Assembly (NCBI GenBank): GCA_023301025.1
Contig: JALZUR010000046.1
Span: 1-59,758 of the forward strand
DNA length: 59,758 bases
Direction: 5' to 3'
Source: Bdellovibrionales bacterium
Lineage (GTDB): Bacteria > Bdellovibrionota > Bdellovibrionia > Bdellovibrionales > UBA1609
The notes under the pieces were generated by a model that was not told the DNA's origin, ran no database searches, and saw only the letters and a program-made list of their open reading frames with translations. A program made the translations under genes and the position numbers. Positions within the stretch are counted from its first letter, which is position 1; the number at the start of each line of letters is the position of its first letter. Shown here piece by piece: positions 35,872-44,643 of this stretch.

Positions 35872-35925
35872 TCCTCTGTCTGAGGACTAAGGGCCGTAGG
35901 CCTAAAGAATTGATATGTGGCCTAC
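35872..35925 (-). promoter_or_regulatory. Structured 5' leader of rpsA
   Basis: Two neighbouring inverted repeats lie in the 134-base cmk-rpsA gap. GTAGGCC (35896-35902) pairs with GGCCTAC (35919-35925) around a 16-base loop, and TCCTC (35872-35876) pairs with GAGGA (35882-35886). They end about 15 bases upstream of the Shine-Dalgarno sequence. In other bacteria the rpsA leader mediates S1 autoregulation; a similar role here is inference. A terminator role is unlikely because there is no T run. Confidence 0.4.
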
Positions 35926-35980
35926 TAATGAGCTATTATTTATAAAGGAGTTCAGTTGGATGTCAAAGAGAAAAAAGGCT

Positions 35981-36664
35981 CTAAAAAACAGACTCAACCT
36001 TTGCAAGAACAAGTTTTACAACATCTTCTAAAGACAGATTTGATGTATCGAGGCTCCAAGCATCTTTTGCCTTAACCATAGGGGCTGCCTTTCTGGTCGA
36101 ATCCCTGAGATCTCTTTTTTCAATGTCTTTAGCTAAGCTCTTTTGATCAGCTGTTTGCTGCTGTTCTTTTGAAACTTTAGACTCTTGCTCACTTCTTCTC
36201 ATTACTCGTGACTGCTTAGAGGCCTCTAAAAAAATTTTTAGCTGTGCTTCGGGAAAAATCACTGTACCGCAGTCTCTACCTTCAGCAATCAACCCAGGTT
36301 CTTTGTAGCAGTCGCGTTGCATATTTAAAACAGCATCACGTACCTCTTGATGTTTGCTAAGTGTACTTGCACGTCCACCGTTAGCCTCAGAGTAGACCTC
36401 TTCAAATGTGCGCTGTTTATTATTTATGTAAACTTCTGTTTGCATCGAGTGGGGCCTTACTTCAATTCTATTAGATACAAAAAGATTCACCAAAGCTTTT
36501 GGATCCTCTAAGCTTGTTCCAGACTCTTCAGCAGCTATGGCAAGTGCACGATAAAAAGCACCTGTAGATACCCAAAGCCAACCTAACTTTCTAGCTAAAC
36601 TTCTAGATAAAGAGGATTTACCAGAAGCTGATGGACCATCAATTGTTATCATCTTTTTTTCCAT
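35981..36664 (-). CDS. cmk: Cytidylate kinase
   Basis: The 227-residue enzyme phosphorylates CMP and dCMP with ATP. The P-loop GPSASGKSSLSR (9-20), STGAFYRALAIAAEE, RDCGTVIFPEAQLKIFLEAS and the LID-like RDLRDSTRKAAPMVKAKDAWSLDTS-type block (in parts) match Cmk. It precedes rpsA on the same strand, an arrangement shared with E. coli (cmk-rpsA). Confidence 0.97.
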   Translation of the reverse strand: MEKKMITIDGPSASGKSSLSRSLARKLGWLWVSTGAFYRALAIAAEESGTSLEDPKALVNLFVSNRIEVRPHSMQTEVYINNKQRTFEEVYSEANGGRASTLSKHQEVRDAVLNMQRDCYKEPGLIAEGRDCGTVIFPEAQLKIFLEASKQSRVMRRSEQESKVSKEQQQTADQKSLAKDIEKRDLRDSTRKAAPMVKAKDAWSLDTSNLSLEDVVKLVLAKVESVF

Positions 36665-36865
36665 GATCTTTGCCTAAAACTCCTAAAAAGTGATTAAAAA
36701 TAAACGTTTTGTGAGATTAGACTATACACTAGAAACTTAAAGCTTCTACATTCAAAGTAAAAGTGTCTAAACTTTTGATAGTCAGTAAAAGCTTTACAAA
36801 CTAAGTACAAAAAACCGTTAAAAGTGCCTAAATAACATATAATGAGATATGCAGGAGTGTAATAA

Positions 36866-37486
36866 ATGTCCAAATATCTTTTTATTCTAGTCGTTTTGTT
36901 TAATTTCAATATTAAAGAATCACATGCTGAGTCCTTAAGAGAGGACTTTCCCATGACAGTCACCAGTAGAGAGTTAATAGAGCTAAGTTCGCTTTTAAAG
37001 CAGCTTTCTGATTTTTCAAGCATGAAAAAAGATGCACATCTTTTGCTTTCAGGCTCTTCTGAGGTGGACACTATAACACTTTATCGTATCGAAGCTTTAC
37101 TAGATCTTATAAACAATCGAGACAATGGCTGGAATCTAGAAAACATTGTTTCTAAATATAGTGCTGCCAATACAACTATAAAAACGCACTACAGCTTAGA
37201 GGAGTACACTCTTTTTGAAGCTATGTCAGAGAAAGTGCATATTATTCAAAATATTCTTCACGCTAGAGAAAATACAGAAAGTGCTAAAAGAGATTTATCA
37301 GTAAACAATGTGTACCACATTTGTGATGAAGGTCTAAGAATGAAAGGCTCTACAAGGAAAAAAGCCTGTGGCTATAAAAGACCACCAAAATTTATAAATG
37401 TTTACACATGTAAAGATAATGGTGGAACTTTAAAAGTTAATCAGGTGTACGGCTATTCAAAAGCTGAAGCTTGTGGACAAAACTAA
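36866..37486 (+). CDS. Secreted hypothetical protein with cysteine-rich C-terminus
   Basis: The 206-residue protein has a signal peptide (MSKYLFILVVLFNFNIKESHA-E) and a helical body (about 25-145). A C-terminal module of about 55 residues contains four cysteines: YHICDEG, KKACGYK, VYTCKDNG and AEACGQN. These could form two disulfides. The protein is probably periplasmic or released. No family recognised. It is followed 40 bases later by another secreted protein gene, suggesting an exported pair. Confidence 0.75.
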   Translation: MSKYLFILVVLFNFNIKESHAESLREDFPMTVTSRELIELSSLLKQLSDFSSMKKDAHLLLSGSSEVDTITLYRIEALLDLINNRDNGWNLENIVSKYSAANTTIKTHYSLEEYTLFEAMSEKVHIIQNILHARENTESAKRDLSVNNVYHICDEGLRMKGSTRKKACGYKRPPKFINVYTCKDNGGTLKVNQVYGYSKAEACGQN

Positions 37487-37526
37487 AAAATTCTAAAAAA
37501 TTAATAAATACTATATTAGGAGAATC

Positions 37527-38891
37527 GTGAAACGATATTTAGTTATTTTAAGCTTGATATTTTCTTTAGTCTGCACGCAATCATTCGCTAATGATACATG
37601 TTTAGATGTACTAAACCCTCAAGCTCAGCAGCAGATTATTAAGACCGCAAAAAAAATCTCATCTCGCTACCAAACTGACGAGATGGAGCAGCTTTTGATG
37701 GACACTGCCCATCAAAGAAAATCACCTGATATTTTTGATTCAAAAGATGCTGTAGCTCTTGGAAGGGCTCTTGAACTGTTTGGACGCTCTGAACTTCTTA
37801 GGCGTGCAATATCTTACCCCTACGATGCTGAATCAGCTAGACGCCAAGGAAGAAGCTACCCCTCAGATAAAGACTTTTCTCTACTTTCTAAGGACCTAGT
37901 TCCAACACCACCCAGTGAATCTGAACTCTCTGCTTTAGATGAATTGGAGCTGTTCTATGGCACACATGGTGTAATAGAAAGCCATACATACTTTTGGGAG
38001 CAAATTGGTCAACATTTTATCATACCTTTTAAACCCACAGCTGTACTTGAAAGAATGGAATCAACTCAAGAAAATAACGGAACACTAGATCTTTTAAAAC
38101 AGTCTGCGGGAATTTTTTCTCCTGGTGGAAACTTAAACACTGTTAAGGTACATTGGATCTTTAATAGTCTTGTCAGAGCCAAATTAGTAAGAGATTTAGT
38201 TGAAAAAAAAATAACAAACAATACCCTAAACTGGTCGAGATTTAGCTCCACTGATATTGACCGCGCGGTAGTACTAGCAAGTGCCCACCCTGAACTTATA
38301 AGTTTTCTAGATTTATTTCCTAAAATGCACTGGATGCTTTCTGATTGGGAAATTGACAGCTCTGATGGCAGTGTTTCAACGGCTTCTAAAAAAATTAAAG
38401 GTTTAAGCGATCACATTGCAGAGTTTTACATTGAGAAAGACTTAAATATTGTTGAAACAGTAGATAAGGCTTCAGAGTCTAACATAAGTGAAAATGTAGT
38501 TCGTTTTCCAACACAAGACTCTGTCAGTTATTCTAAAGCTCTTAGCGAAGCTGCTGAGGCTAGAATAACAGTTTCCCCTATCACCACAGATGACAATAAA
38601 ATACCGACAATGTCTGATGATGAAGAGCTGCAATCTATGTGGAGTGTAAAAGCCGCTTGGAGAAAATTTTGTAGAGAGAATGCCATTGATTTTGAAGCGG
38701 CTTTAATAACAACAACCGCTGACCAACTTGGTAATTACACTGAAACGGTCCATATCTCTGAGGATACAGAAACGATCAGTATCTCTATTAATCCAAATCA
38801 CCCAAGACCGATCACTATGCGACAACTCGCTTTGTTTTACATAGACCTTACTGAGGGCCCTGCAACTTCATACAAAGGTGAGGCTCTTTAA
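37527..38891 (+). CDS. Secreted hypothetical protein
   Basis: The 454-residue protein starts with a GTG (Shine-Dalgarno AGGAG) and has a signal peptide (KRYLVILSLIFSLVCTQSFA-N). The mature protein is mixed and mostly helical, with few cysteines. The last 100 residues (from about DDEELQSMWSVKAAWRKFC) look like a separate domain with beta strands (ETVHISEDTETISISINPNHPRP). I see no catalytic motif. It may be co-transcribed with the secreted gene upstream. A hairpin follows the stop. Confidence 0.75.
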   Translation: MKRYLVILSLIFSLVCTQSFANDTCLDVLNPQAQQQIIKTAKKISSRYQTDEMEQLLMDTAHQRKSPDIFDSKDAVALGRALELFGRSELLRRAISYPYDAESARRQGRSYPSDKDFSLLSKDLVPTPPSESELSALDELELFYGTHGVIESHTYFWEQIGQHFIIPFKPTAVLERMESTQENNGTLDLLKQSAGIFSPGGNLNTVKVHWIFNSLVRAKLVRDLVEKKITNNTLNWSRFSSTDIDRAVVLASAHPELISFLDLFPKMHWMLSDWEIDSSDGSVSTASKKIKGLSDHIAEFYIEKDLNIVETVDKASESNISENVVRFPTQDSVSYSKALSEAAEARITVSPITTDDNKIPTMSDDEELQSMWSVKAAWRKFCRENAIDFEAALITTTADQLGNYTETVHISEDTETISISINPNHPRPITMRQLALFYIDLTEGPATSYKGEAL

Positions 38892-38905
38892 TGTATTAAA
38901 ATTTT

Positions 38906-38933
38906 AAGTACTTTTTAAACAAGTACTTTTTTT
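38906..38933. terminator. Hairpin between convergent genes, bidirectional terminator candidate
   Basis: Two copies of the self-complementary AAGTACTT (38906-38913 and 38921-38928) can pair around TTTAAAC and are followed by a T run on the plus strand. They lie between the secreted-protein gene and the end of hisC; the second copy overlaps the hisC 3' end. Low G+C in the stem limits confidence. Confidence 0.45.
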
Positions 38934-40027
38934 AACACATCTTTTGCAAAAGACATCTGCTCAACATCACCAATTGTAATCCTTAAATGACTTTTAAACC
39001 CGTAAGGAATTAAAGGTCTTAAAATCAAACCCTCACTTAAAAGCTTATCGTGAACAATCAACGCATCTTTTTTAGTGTCAAAAAACACAAAATTTGCCTG
39101 CGATGGGGTGTATTCAATTTTTATGTCTTTAAAAAAAGACTCTAAATCTTCTCTTCCAGAAATTATAAGTTTTTTAATATTTTCAATTGATTCTGTGTCA
39201 TTTAAAGCACAAGCTCCTGCAACTTGCGCTAATGTGTTAACGTTAAAAGGATTTCTAATTCTATGCACCAAACTCAAAAGGTTTGGATCCGCTATCATAA
39301 AGCCAAGTCTTAGCCCAGCAAGTCCAAAAACCTTACTCATAGTTTTAAGGAGCACTACGTTCTTAAATTTTAAAAACTCTGAACCTTCACAAAAATCAGA
39401 AGCAGAGACAAATTCGTTATAAGCCTCATCAATGATAAGAATAAGATCTTCTCTATCGCCCCACTTTTCTACAAAGGGTTTTAGCTCTTCTTTAGAAATA
39501 TAAGATCCTGTTGGGTTGTTCGGATTTGGGATAAAAACAATCTTTGGAAGTTCGTTTTGTTGATCCAGCTGTGTGAGTGTTTTATCATACTCTTTTAAAC
39601 TTAAAGAGTAGTTTTCATTTAAAGGAACTTCTATAAGTTTTGCTCTATTAGACCCAGAACAGACCTTATAAGCAATAAAAGCACCTTTTGATGTTAAAAC
39701 ACTATCGTTTGGTTCACAAAAAAGTCGGATGATTAAATCAATAAGTTCATTAGACCCATTTCCTGCAAGAATTGAGTCTTCTGGAACTGAATAGTATTTT
39801 GAAGCAACTTTAATAAGGCCTCTTGCTGAAGGATCTGGATAAATATTTAAGCTCTCAATGTTTTCTTTAAGAGCTAAGATAACAGAGTCAAAGGGCTTTA
39901 AAGGGCTTTCGTTACTTGCAAGTTTAACAAAAAAATCTCTGTTGTACTTTTCTTTTACATCTTTTTCAGATTGGCCAGGCTGGTAAGCTTTTAAAGATTT
40001 TAAACTATTTGATACTCTATAATTCAT
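38915..40027 (-). CDS. hisC: Histidinol-phosphate aminotransferase
   Basis: This PLP-dependent class I/II aminotransferase (370 residues from the ATG at 40027) converts histidinol phosphate to imidazole acetol-phosphate or the reverse in histidine synthesis. KLASNESPLKPFDSV is the N-terminal substrate region. FIPNPNNPTGSYI, LIIDEAYNEFV and LLKTMSKVFGLAGLRLGF (PLP lysine after TMS) are diagnostic. The longer upstream frame would overlap ilvA. The true start overlaps the ilvA stop by 11 bases. No other his gene is nearby, so related aminotransferase activity is possible. Confidence 0.88.
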   Translation of the reverse strand: MNYRVSNSLKSLKAYQPGQSEKDVKEKYNRDFFVKLASNESPLKPFDSVILALKENIESLNIYPDPSARGLIKVASKYYSVPEDSILAGNGSNELIDLIIRLFCEPNDSVLTSKGAFIAYKVCSGSNRAKLIEVPLNENYSLSLKEYDKTLTQLDQQNELPKIVFIPNPNNPTGSYISKEELKPFVEKWGDREDLILIIDEAYNEFVSASDFCEGSEFLKFKNVVLLKTMSKVFGLAGLRLGFMIADPNLLSLVHRIRNPFNVNTLAQVAGACALNDTESIENIKKLIISGREDLESFFKDIKIEYTPSQANFVFFDTKKDALIVHDKLLSEGLILRPLIPYGFKSHLRITIGDVEQMSFAKDVLKKVLV

Positions 40028-41249
40028 CTGAGTTCTCCCAAACTTTACTGCCAATCTTAGAAAAGGCCTCAACAATTTGACTTATATGCTCACGGCTTCT
40101 GGTCATCAAAACAAACTCCACTAAGGTTTGTTTTAAACCTAAGCGTGAGTTTACTCTGTCATGCCTTACATCAATAACATTTGTCGAAAGTTTTGAAAGC
40201 TCACTGGTGAGACGATTCAACTGACCAGGCACGTCTTCAATTAAAACTTTAAGCCTAACCATTCTATCTTGAATTGTGAGCCCTTTTTCAATAACTCTTG
40301 AAACTAGGTTTAAATCAATGTTGCCTCCACACAAAATAACGGCACACTTTTTACCTAAATTCCAACCAGCTTTTTTAGCTCCAGCTAAACCTGCTGCCCC
40401 CGCCCCTTCAACAACAGCTTTTGCTCGCTCTAAAAGATAAATCATAGAAAGAGCAATCTCTTCATCAGTAACAGTCACTATGTCATCTACATATTTTGAA
40501 ATATAATTTTCATAGATGTACTTTGATGGTTTTTTTATAGCAATACCATCAGCTATCGTGGGTTTTGCTTTAAAATTATCTTCATTAAAAAGTTTTGGAT
40601 TTTTAAAAACATCTCTCATACCAGGAGCCGCTTCAGTAACAGCCCCATAAATTTTTATTTTAGGATTAAGAGCTCTAAGGGCGACAGCTGTACCACTAAT
40701 TAACCCACCACCACCAAGACCAATAACTACAGAGTCTAAATCTTTAACTTGGTTAAAAAGCTCAATACCTAGTGTGCCTTGCCCTGCTATCACTAAAGGA
40801 TCTTCGTAAGGGTGAATAAACGTATAACCCTCTTTTTCACTAAGTTCTAAACAGTAATCTTTAGACTCATCTACAAACTCACCTCTTTGATAGACTTTTG
40901 CACCATAATCTAAAGTGGCCTGAACCTTTGCAACCGGTGCTTGTGTGGGCATAACAATATGTGCTTGCGTCCCCAAAGCACTAGCACTGTAAGCCACACC
41001 TTGAGCATGGTTTCCAGCAGAACAGGCACTAACGCCTTTTTTAAGTTCATCTTTACTGAGGTGTGACATTTTATTGTAAGCACCTCTTATCTTAAAGCTT
41101 CCAGTTCTTTGTTGGTTTTCAAATTTTAAGTAGGTTTCTGTTCCTAAAAAATTAGTGGCACTTCTGGATCGTTCAACAAGAGTTTTTAAAGCCACACGCG
41201 AAACCACATCTTGGGCTTTTTTTATATCTTCAAAATCTACAACTTTCAT
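40017..41249 (-). CDS. ilvA: Threonine ammonia-lyase (threonine dehydratase) with ACT domain
   Basis: The 410-residue protein has a PLP-binding catalytic domain (RTGSFKIRGAYNKM with the PLP lysine, SAGNHAQGVAYSA, VIGLGGGGLISGTAVALRA) and a C-terminal ACT-type regulatory domain (about 325-410, RLKVLIEDVPGQLNRLTSEL). It deaminates threonine to 2-oxobutanoate, feeding isoleucine synthesis or catabolism. With a single ACT domain it resembles the shorter TdcB/IlvA-type enzymes. The ATG at 41249 follows GGGGGGT; a GTG four codons earlier overlaps this Shine-Dalgarno sequence. Confidence 0.93.
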   Translation of the reverse strand: MKVVDFEDIKKAQDVVSRVALKTLVERSRSATNFLGTETYLKFENQQRTGSFKIRGAYNKMSHLSKDELKKGVSACSAGNHAQGVAYSASALGTQAHIVMPTQAPVAKVQATLDYGAKVYQRGEFVDESKDYCLELSEKEGYTFIHPYEDPLVIAGQGTLGIELFNQVKDLDSVVIGLGGGGLISGTAVALRALNPKIKIYGAVTEAAPGMRDVFKNPKLFNEDNFKAKPTIADGIAIKKPSKYIYENYISKYVDDIVTVTDEEIALSMIYLLERAKAVVEGAGAAGLAGAKKAGWNLGKKCAVILCGGNIDLNLVSRVIEKGLTIQDRMVRLKVLIEDVPGQLNRLTSELSKLSTNVIDVRHDRVNSRLGLKQTLVEFVLMTRSREHISQIVEAFSKIGSKVWENSDEL

Positions 41250-41339
41250 TAGACCCCCCACGTTCTTAGAAAAAACTTAAGAGTAGCAATTGACTCAAAA
41301 ATTATTTAAATAAGCAACTCAACCGTGCTTCGTAAGAAA

Positions 41340-42056
41340 CTAGCTGCTTATCATGTTCTTGTAAATTTCATAAAAGCTTAAAGGCTTTAAACTTGCTCCA
41401 CCCACTAAAAATCCATTTACGTCCTTTATACTGTATAGATCTTTAGCATTTTCTGGTTTTACGCTTCCACCATAAAGCAGAGGTGTTTTAGGATTTGAAA
41501 TTTTACCCCTTAGCCAGTCATGAACCTCTTCAACTTCATTAGGGCTAGCTGTCTTACCAGTTCCAATAGCCCACACAGGCTCATAAGCAATTATAATTTG
41601 ATCTAGATTTACATTTAAAAGACCTTCATCAAGCTGTTTTTCAAGTGTTTTAAATACAGCATCAGATTCACGTTCTTCTAAAGTTTCTCCAATACAGACA
41701 ATAGGAGTAAGACTCAGATCAAGAGCATGTTTTACTTTTAGGTTTACAGTTTTGTCTACTTCGTTAAAAAGACTCCGTCTTTCACTGTGACCAACAAGTG
41801 TAAATTTAGCACCCATTTCTTTTAAAACTTCAGCTGAGTTCTCACCTGTAAATGCGCCGGATTTTTCAAAGTAAATATTTTGAGCTCCCCACTCCAAACC
41901 ACTATTTTCAAAGCGGTATGCTGATAAGGCTTGTGGAAAAAAAACAAAAGCTTTTTTATATTTATCATCAATAAAATCATTAAACTCTTTTAAAAAAATT
42001 TCTGTTTCATTTGGGCTTTTATTAAGCTTCCAATTGCCAAAGCATAAAGGCGACAT
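41340..42056 (-). CDS. tpiA: Triose-phosphate isomerase
   Basis: The 238-residue TIM barrel interconverts dihydroxyacetone phosphate and glyceraldehyde 3-phosphate. Residues FGNWKLNK (catalytic Lys), FTLVGHSERRSLF (catalytic His), IAYEPVWAIGTGKTAS (catalytic Glu) and PLLYGGSVKPENA are all present. It starts at the base after the pgk stop, so gap-pgk-tpiA is one tightly packed unit in glycolytic order. Confidence 0.97.
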   Translation of the reverse strand: MSPLCFGNWKLNKSPNETEIFLKEFNDFIDDKYKKAFVFFPQALSAYRFENSGLEWGAQNIYFEKSGAFTGENSAEVLKEMGAKFTLVGHSERRSLFNEVDKTVNLKVKHALDLSLTPIVCIGETLEERESDAVFKTLEKQLDEGLLNVNLDQIIIAYEPVWAIGTGKTASPNEVEEVHDWLRGKISNPKTPLLYGGSVKPENAKDLYSIKDVNGFLVGGASLKPLSFYEIYKNMISS

Positions 42057-43565
42057 TTAACTCTCCTCTGGGGGTTTTTTAACAGCTGATCTTCTTATAG
42101 TGGTTTTATTGATTATAGTTTGAGTTGTTTGAGGAGGCTTTGGTTGAGTTGATTCAGTGCTAGAGCCAAAGTTACTTTCATCTCTTTTTTGACCATAACC
42201 TGTCTCTTTGGCGTTGAAAGTTTGATTGCTACCAAAGGATTTTTTTGAATCATAAGGCTTTTTAACATCACTTTTTAAATTATAAGGGGAGTTCTTATCA
42301 AACGGTCTACCTTCAGCTTCACTTTGTTCAAGTTCTTCATCCGAAAGAGTTTCTAACGTGTATCTTGTTTTTTCTAAAAGTTCTTTTCTTTTAATTCTTA
42401 AGGCCTCTAAACCAGGAAGATTTCGTCCTTCTAAAAAAGCAAGAGACGCTCCACCACCTGTTGATACATGATCAAATTCACCTTTAAACTTTACAGCCGC
42501 AGCCGCACTGTCGCCACCGCCAACTATTCTTTTAGATGACATTTTTGAAAGACCTTCACAAAGACTTTTTGTTCCAGATTCAAATGCAGGGTTTTCAAAA
42601 ACACCCATAGGGCCATTCCATAAAACAGTTTCACATTCACCTAAAGCTTTTAAATAGGTATCAATAGTTCTAGGCCCTACATCAAGACCCATTTTAGATT
42701 CTGGGACAAAACCACTTAAAGTGGCTTTTGTATCTTCAATACTATCAGCCACGTAAAAGTCTTCAGGAAGAAAAAGTTTTTTACCTCTTTGTTCTAATCG
42801 TTTGATTATACTCTTACATGCGTGCACTAAATCATCTTCAACTAATGAAGATCCAACAGGCACCGACTTTGCTTTTAAAAACGTAAATGCCATGGCTCCA
42901 CCGATAACAAAAACATCTGTCTTCTCCATCAATGTATCAATCATTGGGAGTTTATCAGAAACTTTGGCTCCACCAAGTATAAGACCAAAAGGACGTTTAG
43001 GTTCTTCTTTAACTTGGCTTAAAGCTTGAATTTCTTTTTCTATTAGAAAGCCCGCTGCTCTTTCTTTTACAACTTCTGGAAAAGCCACAACACTCGAATC
43101 ACTTCTATGACATACGCCAAAAGCGTCATTTATGTATATATCAGTGTAGCTTCCAATTTTTGAAGCTAGCTTTCCAGTTTTTTCTTTTTCATCTGTAGAA
43201 AACCTTAAGTTTTCTAAAAGCAAAACCTTACTTTCATTAAGAGTTTTAACTAAAGCACTAGGAGCATCTGAAAGAGGATCATCGACAAAAATAACATCTA
43301 GATCAGTAAGCTTTTGTAAAGTCTCAGCCACTGGAGCTAAAGAGAATTGAATATCTTTCCTGTTTTTTGGTCTTCCTAAATGACTGCCAAGTACAACTTT
43401 AGCACCTTCTTGTAAAAGATAGTTTAGTGTTGGAAGGGCTGCTTTAATACGCGTATCATCACTGACCTCTCCGTCTTTCAAAGGACAGTTAAAATCGACT
43501 CTTAAAAAAACTCTTTTGTTCTTAAACTCTATGTCTTTAAGAGTCTGAATATTGTTCAGAAGCAT
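42057..43565 (-). CDS. pgk: Phosphoglycerate kinase with extra C-terminal tail
   Basis: The catalytic part (about 1-392) is normal: FLRVDFNCPLKDGEV, GSHLGRP, LLLENLRF, LILGGAKVSDKLPMI, NGPMGVFENPAFESGT and GGGDSAAAAVKF. It makes ATP from 1,3-bisphosphoglycerate. A further 110 residues follow where the enzyme usually ends: a short acidic helix (TLETLSDEELEQSEAEG), then a long Ser/Lys/Asn/Gln/Pro-rich stretch without hydrophobic core, ending with basic residues (TTIRRSAVKKPPEES). The tail is probably disordered. Total length is 502 instead of about 390-400. It sits one base after gap. Confidence 0.96.
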   Translation of the reverse strand: MLLNNIQTLKDIEFKNKRVFLRVDFNCPLKDGEVSDDTRIKAALPTLNYLLQEGAKVVLGSHLGRPKNRKDIQFSLAPVAETLQKLTDLDVIFVDDPLSDAPSALVKTLNESKVLLLENLRFSTDEKEKTGKLASKIGSYTDIYINDAFGVCHRSDSSVVAFPEVVKERAAGFLIEKEIQALSQVKEEPKRPFGLILGGAKVSDKLPMIDTLMEKTDVFVIGGAMAFTFLKAKSVPVGSSLVEDDLVHACKSIIKRLEQRGKKLFLPEDFYVADSIEDTKATLSGFVPESKMGLDVGPRTIDTYLKALGECETVLWNGPMGVFENPAFESGTKSLCEGLSKMSSKRIVGGGDSAAAAVKFKGEFDHVSTGGGASLAFLEGRNLPGLEALRIKRKELLEKTRYTLETLSDEELEQSEAEGRPFDKNSPYNLKSDVKKPYDSKKSFGSNQTFNAKETGYGQKRDESNFGSSTESTQPKPPQTTQTIINKTTIRRSAVKKPPEES

Positions 43566-43566
43566 A

Positions 43567-44562
43567 TTATAATTTAGCCCAAAAATTAGCTAAATCTACC
43601 ATGCGTTTTGAAAAGCCAAACTCGTTGTCATACCAAGATACAACTTTGATCATGTTCGTTCCAATAACCATAGTTGACGCTAAATCAACAATAGAGCTTT
43701 CAGATCTTCCCATAAAATCACGACTCACTAATGGGGCCTCTTCTACAGCCAAAACACCTTTTAATTCACCTCTTGAAGCCTCTGTTAAAAGCTGATTGAC
43801 GTCTTTAACGCTAGCGGATTTTTTAGAAGTAAAAGTAAAATCAACTAATGAAACATTTGGGGTCGGAACTCTAACAGAAAAGCCATCAATTTTACCTTCT
43901 AATTCTGGAAGAATCTTACCAACAGTCTTAGCTGCACCTGTTGTAGTAGGAATAATTGATTCGGCAGCTGCACGTGCTCTTCTTAAGTCTTTGTGATTGC
44001 TGTCTAAAATTCTTTGGTCATTGGTGTATGAGTGAATAGTTGTCATTAAACCACTTTCAATCCCAAGACTGTTATTTAAAACTTTAGCCAGTGGAGCCAA
44101 ACAGTTGGTTGTGCAAGAGGCATTACTTAAAATTTTCTGTTCTTTTGTAATACCTTTATGGTTAATGCCATAAACAACGGTAAAATCTGCACCCTCTGCA
44201 GGGGCAGAGACAACAACTTTTTTAGCACCTGCTTTTAAATGCTTTTCAATATCTTCACGCTTCTTAAAAGCACCTGTACATTCAAAAACTACATCAACAC
44301 CCCATTCACCCCATGGGATGTTTTCAGGGTTTTTATCACCAAATAGCTTTACACTTTTATCGCCAACTTGGATTGCATTTTCAGTGTGCGACACCTCTTT
44401 TCCAAAGGGTCCTAAAACACTGTCCCACTTAAGTAAGTGTGCAGAAGTTTTTGGAGACATGAGTGCATTAAGACCAACAAAATCAAGTTCATCAAAACCT
44501 GCTCTAAAAACTGTTCGTCCAATTCTACCAAACCCATTTACACCCACTCTTAACTTAGACAT
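43567..44562 (-). CDS. gap: Glyceraldehyde-3-phosphate dehydrogenase
   Basis: The 331-residue enzyme oxidises glyceraldehyde 3-phosphate with NAD+ and phosphate. NGFGRIGRTVFRAG is the NAD fold, SNASCTTNCLAPLAKVL contains the catalytic Cys, and RRARAAAESIIPTTTGAAKTVGK and WYDNEFGFSKRMVDL complete the signature. It opens the gap-pgk-tpiA unit. AAGGAG precedes the ATG at 44562. A promoter that overlaps a palindrome lies directly upstream. Confidence 0.98.
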   Translation of the reverse strand: MSKLRVGVNGFGRIGRTVFRAGFDELDFVGLNALMSPKTSAHLLKWDSVLGPFGKEVSHTENAIQVGDKSVKLFGDKNPENIPWGEWGVDVVFECTGAFKKREDIEKHLKAGAKKVVVSAPAEGADFTVVYGINHKGITKEQKILSNASCTTNCLAPLAKVLNNSLGIESGLMTTIHSYTNDQRILDSNHKDLRRARAAAESIIPTTTGAAKTVGKILPELEGKIDGFSVRVPTPNVSLVDFTFTSKKSASVKDVNQLLTEASRGELKGVLAVEEAPLVSRDFMGRSESSIVDLASTMVIGTNMIKVVSWYDNEFGFSKRMVDLANFWAKL

Positions 44563-44584
44563 CTATTCAGGTCTCCTTCATATT

Positions 44585-44608
44585 TTGTGTATAGAAATCT
44601 ATACACAA
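44585..44608. promoter_or_regulatory. Palindromic operator over the gap promoter
   Basis: The arms TTGTGTATAGA (44585-44595) and TCTATACACAA (44598-44608) are perfect inverted repeats of 11 bases with a two-base spacer. The site lies 23-46 bases upstream of gap and covers its -10 hexamer. That is the usual place for a dimeric repressor. No transcription regulator gene adjoins, so the protein is unknown. Confidence 0.7.
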
Positions 44609-44626
44609 CATGAAGGGCACACTCAA
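44598..44626 (-). promoter_or_regulatory. Sigma70-type promoter of gap-pgk-tpiA
   Basis: On the minus strand TTGAGT (44626-44621), a 17-base spacer and TATAGA (44603-44598) form a good housekeeping promoter. The start point would fall near 44591, within the palindromic operator, leaving a leader of about 29 bases with the AAGGAG ribosome-binding site. Confidence 0.6.
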
Positions 44627-44643
44627 GAGCTGCTTAAGATTTA

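Noticed and set aside
36694-37071. Minus-strand frame of 125 codons
   Set aside because: It overlaps the start of the secreted-protein gene at 36866, which has a signal peptide and its own Cys-rich domain, and the antisense product has no coherent features.
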